From: Streptomyces sp. L-9-10
GTDB taxonomy: Bacteria; Actinomycetota; Actinomycetes; Streptomycetales; Streptomycetaceae
DNA length: 64,000 nucleotides
Assembly: GCF_004151105.1 (NCBI RefSeq)
Contig: NZ_PHRF01000016.1
Location: 62,001 to 126,000 of the forward strand
Direction of reading: 5' to 3'
The notes beneath the pieces are model-generated. The model did not search any database, was not told where the DNA came from, and was given only the letters and a program-made list of their open reading frames with translations. This document shows positions 57,844 through 64,000 of the stretch, one piece after another. Position 1 is the first letter of the stretch; every line of letters starts with the position of its first letter. A program made the position numbers and the translations under genes.

Positions 57844-58011
57844 ATGGCTAGGGATTCACTCTCGATCGAAGAGATCGGCAAGCCGGCGATGTCGGGCGGG
57901 GTCCGGGACTATGCGCGATGGGACCCGGATTGGGTGCCGCCGGATTTTCCCGAGCCCACGCGCGAGTTGGTGGAGCGCGTCGCCGTGGGACTGCGGGGGC
58001 TGGCCGAATGA
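57844..58011 (+). CDS. Very small hypothetical protein, first of an overlapping pair
   Basis: Protein of 55 aa starting at ATG 57844, with GAGG about 13 nt upstream. The sequence is acidic, well mixed and gene-like (SLSIEEIGKPAMSGGVRDYA, RWDPDWVPPDFPEPTREL) with no signal peptide or membrane segment. Its stop overlaps the start of the following small gene by ATGA, supporting both as translated. The family is not recognised with certainty; such 50-65-aa pairs in Streptomyces are often developmental accessory proteins, but that is only a guess. Confidence 0.6.
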   Translation: MARDSLSIEEIGKPAMSGGVRDYARWDPDWVPPDFPEPTRELVERVAVGLRGLAE

Positions 58012-58199
58012 CCGTACGCGGAGTTGAGGGCGCTGATCTGGTGCCGGGGTCCGGGCTCCGGTGGCCCAAGTGCGAGTGCGGACAGTCGATTTGCCCCGAC
58101 GGCAAGGGATCGGGCGCGGCGCGCGGCGGTGCCGGTTCCGGGGCGCTCTCCGCGCGCGTCGCGGAGCGGAACAAATGGAGCGGTCGCGGCGGGGTGTGA
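58008..58199 (+). CDS. Very small Cys-containing hypothetical protein, second of the pair
   Basis: Protein of 63 aa starting at an ATG that overlaps the previous stop. Its centre holds three Cys residues in PKCECGQSICPDGK, a spacing compatible with one metal site together with a partner residue. The rest is Gly/Ala/Arg-rich. It is basic, in contrast to the acidic 55-aa neighbour, so the two could bind one another. No family is recognised. It lies 116 bp upstream of the exonuclease gene. Confidence 0.55.
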   Translation: MTVRGVEGADLVPGSGLRWPKCECGQSICPDGKGSGAARGGAGSGALSARVAERNKWSGRGGV

Positions 58200-58315
58200 G
58201 GGGCGTGAACGCCCGGGGAATTTCCCTCTCCCGGGATTACCGGCCGTTACGGGGGAAAGCGGAATAGCCGTGACCGGGCCCGGGGGCGCCTGGGACCGGC
58301 GGGTAGTGTGTCGGA

Positions 58316-59122
58316 ATGCTCACTGTGACCTCCGTGAATGTGAATGGACTGCGCGCCGCCGCGAAGAAGGGTTTCGTGGAGTGGCTGGCCGGCACCTCCG
58401 CCGATGTGATCTGCCTCCAGGAGGTACGCGCCGAGCCCCAGCAGCTCCCCGAGGAGGTCCGCACTCCGGAGGGCTGGCACGTCCTGCACGCGCCCGCCGC
58501 CGCGAAGGGGCGCGCGGGTGTCTCGCTCTACGCGCGGCGGGAGCCGGAGGGCACGCGGATCGGATTCGGCAGCGCGGAGTTCGACGGGAGCGGGCGGTAC
58601 GCGGAGATCGATCTGCCCGGTGTCACGGTCGCCAGCCTCTATCTGCCCTCGGGCGAGGTGGGCACGGAGCGCCAGGACGAGAAGATCCGGTTCATGGACG
58701 AGTTCCTCCCGTACCTGGAGCGGTTGAAGAAGCGCGCGGCGGCGGACGGGCGCGAGGTGCTGGTGTGCGGCGACTGGAACATCGCCCACCAGGAGGCCGA
58801 CCTCAAGAACTGGCGGGCCAACCGCAAGTCCTCGGGCTTCCTCCCCGAGGAACGCGCCTGGCTGACCCGCGTCTTCGAGGAGACCGACGGGGACTACGTG
58901 GACGTCGTCCGCGCCCAGCACCCGGACCGGGAGGGCCCGTACTCGTGGTGGTCGTACCGCGGCCGTGCCTTCGACAACGACGCGGGCTGGCGTATCGACT
59001 ACCACGTGGCGACGCGGGGCCTGGCCGCACGGGCGGTCAAGGCGTACGTCGAGAAGGCCGCGAGCCATGAGGAGCGGTGGAGCGACCACGCGCCGGTGAC
59101 GGTCACCTACGACCTCGGCTGA
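58316..59122 (+). CDS. xth: Exodeoxyribonuclease III
   Basis: EEP-superfamily DNA-repair nuclease of 268 aa, acting as 3'-5' exonuclease and AP endonuclease in base-excision repair. Catalytic motifs are VTSVNVNGLRAAAKKG with the metal Asn, ICLQEVRAEPQQLP with the metal Glu, LVCGDWNIAHQEADLKNW, GWRIDYHVAT and the final SDHAPVTV His. Length and motif order match ExoIII rather than an endonuclease/phosphatase relative. The start ATG 58316 is immediately followed by the conserved strand. Confidence 0.94.
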   Translation: MLTVTSVNVNGLRAAAKKGFVEWLAGTSADVICLQEVRAEPQQLPEEVRTPEGWHVLHAPAAAKGRAGVSLYARREPEGTRIGFGSAEFDGSGRYAEIDLPGVTVASLYLPSGEVGTERQDEKIRFMDEFLPYLERLKKRAAADGREVLVCGDWNIAHQEADLKNWRANRKSSGFLPEERAWLTRVFEETDGDYVDVVRAQHPDREGPYSWWSYRGRAFDNDAGWRIDYHVATRGLAARAVKAYVEKAASHEERWSDHAPVTVTYDLG

Positions 59123-59159
59123 CGACCTTCCGCGCCACGGCGCCGCGGAAGGACGGTTC

Positions 59160-59858
59160 TCAACCGTCGGCGGGCTCGGGCGGGCCGGGGGGCGTCGCGG
59201 CTTCCGGGTCCGTACGCAGGTGGCGGTCCAGGGCCAGTGAGAATTCCGCCTCCACCACGCTCTTCGCCAGCGGCCGGAGCTTCTCCGCGTCCGTCGTGGT
59301 GGTGGTGTGGGCGCGCAGGACCGCGGCGAAGAGTCCGGCCAGGGCGTCCGCGTGGACGCGGACGCGGCGAGCCGCGTCGAGGACCGCCGCCAGGGGGACG
59401 CCCTCGCGGACCAGGGCCGCCGACACATCCAGCAGGCGGCGGCTGATGTGGACTATCTCGTCGCCGTCCGTGGCCAGATAGCCGAGGTCGAGGGCGGCCC
59501 GCAGGTTCTCCGGGGTGACCTCGCCCTCGAAGTAGTCGGCGAGTTCCTCGGGGGAGAGCCGGACCGGGGTCTCCTCGGTGGGTTCGCCGAGGCCGAGCAC
59601 CTCGCCCACGTCCCGGCCGCTCTCGAAGGCGGTGGCGAGGTGGGCGATGCCGGTCAGGGTGTGGCCGCGTTCCAGCAGCCCCGCGATCGTACGGAGCCGC
59701 GCCAGGTGGTGATCGTCGTACCAGGCGATCCGGCCTTCCCGGCGCGGCGGCCGGATCAGACCGCGCTCGCGGTAGAAGCGCACGGTACGGACGGTGATGC
59801 CCGCCTCGCGGGCCAGCTCCTCCATGCGGTACTCGCGGGGTCCTGGGCCTTCTGCCAT
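59160..59858 (-). CDS. MerR-family transcriptional regulator
   Basis: DNA-binding regulator of 232 aa. Residues ~10-80 are the MerR HTH: YRMEELAREAGITVRTVRFY, RERGLIRPPRREGRIAWYDD, HHLARLRTIAGLLERGHTLT. The longer C-terminal part is a helical ligand domain (DYFEGEVTPENLRAALDLGY, RLLDVSAALVREGVPLAAVL). It is divergent from the monooxygenase/hydrolase/SDR operon and is the obvious candidate regulator of it, sensing a lipophilic or ketone ligand. Start ATG 59858 was chosen because the upstream in-frame 53 codons look like intergenic DNA. Confidence 0.9.
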   Translation of the reverse strand: MAEGPGPREYRMEELAREAGITVRTVRFYRERGLIRPPRREGRIAWYDDHHLARLRTIAGLLERGHTLTGIAHLATAFESGRDVGEVLGLGEPTEETPVRLSPEELADYFEGEVTPENLRAALDLGYLATDGDEIVHISRRLLDVSAALVREGVPLAAVLDAARRVRVHADALAGLFAAVLRAHTTTTTDAEKLRPLAKSVVEAEFSLALDRHLRTDPEAATPPGPPEPADG

Positions 59859-60048
59859 GCCCGCCAGCTTATGGCGTGCCGGGTCGGGTTGGGAAAGTCC
59901 CGCCTGGTCCGCGACGCCCGGCACGCCCGTCCCGCGACGCCCCTCCCGTACCGCCCGTACCGCCCGTGACGTCGGCTCGCCCCGGCGGTGACTTTCCCGT
60001 TCCCGCCCCCTACCCATGAGTACGGCACTGCTCTACCCTCCAAATCAT

Positions 60049-60064
60049 GCCAGTGATTACTGGC
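60049..60064. promoter_or_regulatory. Palindrome between MerR gene and monooxygenase operon
   Basis: GCCAGT-GATT-ACTGGC has perfect 6-bp arms and lies 37 bp upstream of the monooxygenase start, in the 243-bp divergent gap. The position is right for an operator of the adjacent MerR-type regulator. The rest of the gap shows no gene. Confidence 0.5.
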
Positions 60065-60101
60065 GGAGTTGTGCGGGTGTCGTCCGGTGTCAGGAGGCGG
60101 T

Positions 60102-61796
60102 ATGGGCCAGCACGAACATGACCACGAACATGACCACGAGCCCGAGCACGTCCATGTGGCGGTGGTCGGGTCCGGTTTCGGGGGGCTCGGGGCGGCCATC
60201 CGGCTGCGCCGGGAGGGGATGACCGACTTCGTCGTGCTGGAGCGCGCCGACTCGGTCGGCGGGACCTGGCGGGACAACAGCTATCCGGGATGCGCCTGTG
60301 ACGTCCCCTCACATCTCTACTCGTTCTCGTTCGCGCCCAACCCCGACTGGCCGCGCACCTTCTCCGGGCAGCGGCACATCAGGGCGTACCTGGAGCATGT
60401 CGCGGACACCTTCGGGCTCCGGCCGCATCTGCGGCTGAACCACGAGGTACGGCTGATGCGCTGGGACAACGACGCCCTGCACTGGGAGATCGAGACCTCG
60501 CGCGGAACGCTCACCGCCGATGTCATCGTCTCCGCGACCGGGCCGCTCTCCGATCCGAAGATCCCGGAGATACCCGGGCTCGCCGGTTTCCCGGGGAAGG
60601 TCTTCCACTCGGCCCGCTGGGACCACGGCTACGACCTGCGCGGCAAGCGCGTCGCCGTGATCGGTACGGGCGCCTCCGCCATACAGATCGTGCCGGCGAT
60701 CCAGCCCGAAGTGGGCAGGCTGACGCTGTTCCAGCGGACCCCGCCCTGGGTGATGCCGCGCGTCGACCGGGCGATATCCGGGGCCGAGCGCCGGCTGCAC
60801 AGGGCGCTGCCGTTCACCGGCACCCTGCGGCGCCGGTTCCTGTGGGGCATAAGGGAGTTGCAGGTCCAGGCCTTCACCAAGCGGCCGGACGAACTCGGGC
60901 TCGTCGAGTCCCTCGCCAAGGCCAATATGGCGAGAGCCATCAAGGACCCGGTGCTGCGCGCGGGACTGACGCCCTCGTACCGCATCGGCTGCAAGCGCAT
61001 CCTGCTCTCCAGCACGTACTATCCGGCGCTCGCCCGGCCCAATGTGGACCTGGTGACCTCGGGCCTGGCCGAAGTGCGCGGCTCCACGCTGGTCGCGGCG
61101 GACGGTACGGAGACCGAGGCCGACGCGATCGTCTTCGGGACCGGTTTCCATGTGACGGACATGCCGATCGCCGAGCGGGTGGTGGGCGCCGACGGGATCA
61201 CGCTCGCGGAGGCGTGGAAGGACGGGATGCAGTCGCTGCGCGGCGCGACCGCGGCGGGCTTCCCCAACTGGATGACGATCATCGGTCCCAACACCGGGCT
61301 CGGGAACTCCTCCATGATCCTCATGATCGAGTCCCAGCTGAACTACATGGCCGACTATCTGCGGCAGTTGGACGGGCTCGGGGGCCGCGGGGGCGGCCCG
61401 AGGAGCGCGGGCGGGAGCGGGCGCGTGGCGCTGGGACCGCGGCCCGCCGCCGTACGCGCCTGGAACCACCGGGTGCAGGAGCGCATGAAGCGGACCGTGT
61501 GGAACACCGGCGGCTGCACCAGCTGGTACCTGGACGAGCAGGGCCGCAACACCACCGTCTGGCCGGGGACGACGGCGGAGTTCCGCCGGGTCACCCGGGA
61601 GGTCGATCTCGCGGAGTACGAGGTGATCCGCGCCGCCGCCGCGACCGTACGGGTGCCGCGGCAGGCGGAGAAGCCGGTCGCGGAGACGCGGACGCCGGAG
61701 GAGCGGGCGGCCGGGACGAGGGCGTCCGAGAGGCCCGCCGGGGCGCGGGCCGGAGCGCGGGCCGGGACACCGGCCGCGAAGGAGGGCGTCCGATGA
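60102..61796 (+). CDS. Baeyer-Villiger-type flavin monooxygenase
   Basis: FAD/NADPH-dependent monooxygenase of 564 aa. Start ATG 60102 follows AGGAGG. The first FAD motif is VVGSGFGGLGAAIRLRREGM (near residue 25). The BVMO fingerprint FxGxxxHxxxWD is seen as FPGKVFHSARWDH near residue 165, and the NADPH motif VAVIGTGASAIQIVPAIQ near 185. Such enzymes insert oxygen into ketones to give esters or lactones. The N-terminus is oddly His/Asp/Glu-rich (GQHEHDHEHDHEPEHVHV), a potential metal-binding tail. It is coupled to an alpha/beta hydrolase, which could open the lactone. Confidence 0.9.
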   Translation: MGQHEHDHEHDHEPEHVHVAVVGSGFGGLGAAIRLRREGMTDFVVLERADSVGGTWRDNSYPGCACDVPSHLYSFSFAPNPDWPRTFSGQRHIRAYLEHVADTFGLRPHLRLNHEVRLMRWDNDALHWEIETSRGTLTADVIVSATGPLSDPKIPEIPGLAGFPGKVFHSARWDHGYDLRGKRVAVIGTGASAIQIVPAIQPEVGRLTLFQRTPPWVMPRVDRAISGAERRLHRALPFTGTLRRRFLWGIRELQVQAFTKRPDELGLVESLAKANMARAIKDPVLRAGLTPSYRIGCKRILLSSTYYPALARPNVDLVTSGLAEVRGSTLVAADGTETEADAIVFGTGFHVTDMPIAERVVGADGITLAEAWKDGMQSLRGATAAGFPNWMTIIGPNTGLGNSSMILMIESQLNYMADYLRQLDGLGGRGGGPRSAGGSGRVALGPRPAAVRAWNHRVQERMKRTVWNTGGCTSWYLDEQGRNTTVWPGTTAEFRRVTREVDLAEYEVIRAAAATVRVPRQAEKPVAETRTPEERAAGTRASERPAGARAGARAGTPAAKEGVR

Positions 61797-62746
61797 GGCA
61801 GCCGCACGGAGAGCGTGAACTGACCGCCGTCTCCGTCGACGGCACCCGTATCCATGTCGAGGTCCACGGCGACGACGGCCGGCCCGCCGTCGTCCTGGCG
61901 CACGGCTGGACCTGCTCGATCCGGTTCTGGGCCGCGCAACTCGCGGACCTGGCCGCCGACCACCGGGTGATCGTCTACGACCAGCGCGGCCACGGCCGTA
62001 CGCCGCCGCCGGCCGGCCACTCCGCGGGCTACTCCACCGACGCCCTCGCCGACGATCTGGAAGCCGTGCTCGCCGCCACGCTGGAGCCGGGGGAACGAGC
62101 CGTCCTCGCCGGACACTCCATGGGCGGGATGACGCTGATGGCCGCCGCCCGTCGGCCCGTCTTCCGGGAGCACGCCGCCGCCGTACTGCTGTGCAGCACG
62201 GGCAGTTCACGGCTGATCCAGGAGGCGCTCGTCGTACCGATGCGGCCCGGCAGGACCCGTACCCGGATCAGCCGGCACATCCTCGGCGCACGCGCCCCGC
62301 TGGGGCCGGTCACGCCGCTGTCGAAGCGGATCCTGCGCTACGGGACGATGGGCCCCGGCGCCGCGCCCGACCGGGTCGCGGAGTGCGCCCGGATCGTGCA
62401 CGCGTGTCCGCGACCCGTCCGGGTGGCCTGGTCGCATGTCCTCGGCGCGCTCGATCTCGACGCGGAGGTACGGGAGTTGAGGGTGCCCGCCGTCGTCGTC
62501 GTGGGGCGCGACGACCGGCTGACCCCACCGGTCCAGGCGCGGGCGCTGGCCGCCGCGCTGCCGGACCGCGCCGGGCTCATCGAACTCACCGGGGTGGGAC
62601 ATATGACGCCCGTGGAGGCCCCGGAGGCCGTCACCGGCGCGATCCGGTCCCTCGTCGGTACGTACCTCGACGTCGAAAGCGCCGAGAGCGCGAAGAGCAT
62701 CGGGGGCGCGAAGAGCGTCATGGGCGCGAAGGAGGACGCGGCATGA
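61793..62746 (+). CDS. Alpha/beta-fold hydrolase
   Basis: Hydrolase of 317 aa starting at an ATG overlapping the monooxygenase stop. LAHGWTCSIRFWAAQLADLA carries the oxyanion region, LAGHSMGGMTLMAA the nucleophile Ser, VVVGRDDRLTPPVQA the acid Asp, and LTGVGHMTPVEAPE the catalytic His: a complete triad. It probably hydrolyses the ester or lactone made by the upstream monooxygenase. A ~20-residue tail of Ser/Ala/Lys/Gly repeats follows the domain. Confidence 0.9.
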   Translation: MRQPHGERELTAVSVDGTRIHVEVHGDDGRPAVVLAHGWTCSIRFWAAQLADLAADHRVIVYDQRGHGRTPPPAGHSAGYSTDALADDLEAVLAATLEPGERAVLAGHSMGGMTLMAAARRPVFREHAAAVLLCSTGSSRLIQEALVVPMRPGRTRTRISRHILGARAPLGPVTPLSKRILRYGTMGPGAAPDRVAECARIVHACPRPVRVAWSHVLGALDLDAEVRELRVPAVVVVGRDDRLTPPVQARALAAALPDRAGLIELTGVGHMTPVEAPEAVTGAIRSLVGTYLDVESAESAKSIGGAKSVMGAKEDAA

Positions 62747-63660
62747 GCGGGGCAGGAGCAGGATCAGGGGCGGGCCGGCAGGGTTTCCGGAATCTCGACG
62801 GACAGGTCGCCGTCGTCACGGGCGCGGCGCGCGGCGTCGGCGAACTGCTGGCGCGCAAGCTCTCGGCGCGCGGCGCGAAGGTCGCCCTCGTCGGTCTGGA
62901 GGAGGACGGGCTGAAGCGGGTCGCCGCCCGGCTGCACGCCGACTGCGATCAGTGGTACGCGGATGTCACCGACGACACCGCGATGGCGCGGGTCGCCCAG
63001 GAGGTCAAGACGCGCTTCGGCAAGGTCGACATCGTCGTCGCCAACGCGGGTGTGGCGGCGGGCGGTCCCTTCGCGGACTCCGACCCGGACGCGTGGCGGC
63101 GGGTCATCGAGGTCAATCTGATCGGAGGCGCGGTGACGGCGCGGGCGTTCCTGCCCGTCCTGCGCGAAAGCCGCGGCTACTTCCTCCAGATAGCGTCGCT
63201 GGCCGCGATCACACCGGCGCCGATGATGACCGCGTACTGCGCGTCCAAGTCCGGGGTCGAGGCCTTCGCGCACAGCCTGCGCTCCGAGGTCGCCCACCAG
63301 GGGGTCAGGGTCGGGGTCGGCTATCTGTCCTGGACGGACACCGACATGGTGCGCGGCGCGGACCGGGACGAGGTGATGCGGGAGCTGCGGCGGCGGCTGC
63401 CGTGGCCGTCGAACCGTACCTATCCGCTCGGTCCCGCCGTGGACCGGCTCGTCGCCGGGATCGAGCGGCGCTCGGCGCATGTGTACGCGCAGTGGTGGCT
63501 GCGCGGGATGCAGTCCGTACGCGGATATCTGCCGGCCGTCATCGCGGCGGCCGGACAACGCGAGATGCGGCGCTTCGGACCACGTCTGGCGGGCGTGCGA
63601 AAGGGGCTGGTCGGGGCGGGCGGGGCGGCCGACGAACAGGAACGCACACAGCGTCACTGA
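62743..63660 (+). CDS. Short-chain dehydrogenase/reductase
   Basis: NAD(P)-dependent oxidoreductase of 305 aa, ATG overlapping the hydrolase stop. The cofactor loop is VVTGAARGVGELLARKLSAR, the structural motif VVANAGVAAGGPF, catalytic Ser in LQIASLAAITPA and the YxxxK pair in TAYCASKSGVEAF. With the monooxygenase and hydrolase it suggests a pathway in which an alcohol is oxidised to a ketone, converted to an ester and cleaved. A C-terminal extension of about 60 residues is predicted helical and amphipathic. Confidence 0.9.
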   Translation: MSGAGAGSGAGRQGFRNLDGQVAVVTGAARGVGELLARKLSARGAKVALVGLEEDGLKRVAARLHADCDQWYADVTDDTAMARVAQEVKTRFGKVDIVVANAGVAAGGPFADSDPDAWRRVIEVNLIGGAVTARAFLPVLRESRGYFLQIASLAAITPAPMMTAYCASKSGVEAFAHSLRSEVAHQGVRVGVGYLSWTDTDMVRGADRDEVMRELRRRLPWPSNRTYPLGPAVDRLVAGIERRSAHVYAQWWLRGMQSVRGYLPAVIAAAGQREMRRFGPRLAGVRKGLVGAGGAADEQERTQRH

Positions 63661-63754
63661 TCGAAATGCGCGGAATGTCGGGCCATGTAAGTCTGGTCGA
63701 GGCCCCACTCGGGTCCCCCCAAGCTCCCCACACCCCCTTCAGGAGTGACATTCC

Positions 63755-64000
63755 ATGGCTATTGCCGATCAGTTCAGGGACAAGGCCGAAGAGCTCGCCG
63801 CTCAGCAGGCGAAGTCGCGGCAGGGCGACAAGAAGGACGACCGGACGCAGCAGCCCGGCCGCCCCGGCCAGCCCGACCGCGGTTCGCAGCCCGGCTCGCC
63901 GGCCAGGGACCGCAACCAGGGGCAGCACGATGCCCAGCAGAACGATGCCCAGCACAACAACGCGCAGCACAACAACGCGCAGAACGATGCCCAGCACGAC
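63755..64000 (+). CDS. Hydrophilic repeat protein, truncated by the window end
   Basis: Frame open from ATG 63755 (AGGAG 8 nt upstream) to the last base, 82 codons with no stop. It begins AIADQFRDKAEELAAQQAKS, a start typical of small Streptomyces proteins related to CsbD/late-embryogenesis-like stress proteins. It becomes a low-complexity Gln/Asn/Asp/His stretch with DAQHNNAQHNNAQNDAQHD repeats. Predicted disordered. The true length and function cannot be told. Confidence 0.7.
   Translation, partial: MAIADQFRDKAEELAAQQAKSRQGDKKDDRTQQPGRPGQPDRGSQPGSPARDRNQGQHDAQQNDAQHNNAQHNNAQNDAQHD

Overview
The window is high-GC actinobacterial chromosome and almost certainly comes from a Streptomyces. The evidence is chaplins, rodlins, the Glp/SepX divisome pair, many GTG/TTG starts, 4-bp ATGA/GTGA overlaps inside operons, and near absence of TTA codons. 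No phage, IS element, integrase, rRNA or CRISPR array is visible. There is one tRNA gene (Ala, anticodon CGC).

Layout. 0-3 kb: a WYL regulator divergent from a DHA2-type efflux pump. 3-5 kb: a secreted S1 protease. 4.7-8.8 kb: a fructose operon (DeoR regulator, fruK, fruA). 8.8-18 kb: a run of mostly minus-strand housekeeping genes (DUF6227-like protein, P1 peptidase, MscL, SAF-domain protein, MTA phosphorylase, FmdB-like zinc ribbon behind a CIRCE-like operator, MFS pump, K+/H+ antiporter). 18-27 kb: penicillin acylase, 5-formyl-THF cyclo-ligase, galU, glp, moaC, mogA-like, GNAT and sepX. 27.2-33.4 kb: tRNA-Ala, then a minus-strand RHS polymorphic toxin gene (WXG100-like N-terminus, nuclease-like tip, broken by a frameshift) with a small candidate immunity gene. 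33.7-36.1 kb: DUF5949-like and VKOR genes and two small secreted proteins.

36.4-55 kb is the most distinctive part. It is an aerial-hypha surface locus: a short chaplin, then an exopolysaccharide operon of nine translationally coupled or closely spaced genes (GT4, polyprenyl sugar-phosphate transferase, Wzy/ligase, MurJ-like flippase, polysaccharide deacetylase, second GT4 with a TTA codon, Wzz-like protein, BioF2/GNAT-type transferase), a secreted GH26-like hydrolase, an ATP-grasp enzyme, a flavoprotein, a long sortase-anchored chaplin, a second short chaplin and three rodlins. From memory this matches the chpF...chpA-chpD-rdlA-rdlB order of S. coelicolor. The short chaplin has a good sigma-BldN-type promoter match, and the TTA codon points to bldA control. 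The natural inference is an amyloid coat and a polysaccharide made together at the hyphal surface.

55-64 kb: a SigE-family sigma factor with a candidate membrane partner, a DUF2079 membrane protein, two tiny overlapping genes, exodeoxyribonuclease III, and a MerR regulator divergent from a Baeyer-Villiger-type monooxygenase / alpha-beta hydrolase / SDR operon. The last gene runs off the window end.

Functions are assigned from motifs and family knowledge only; no database search was run.
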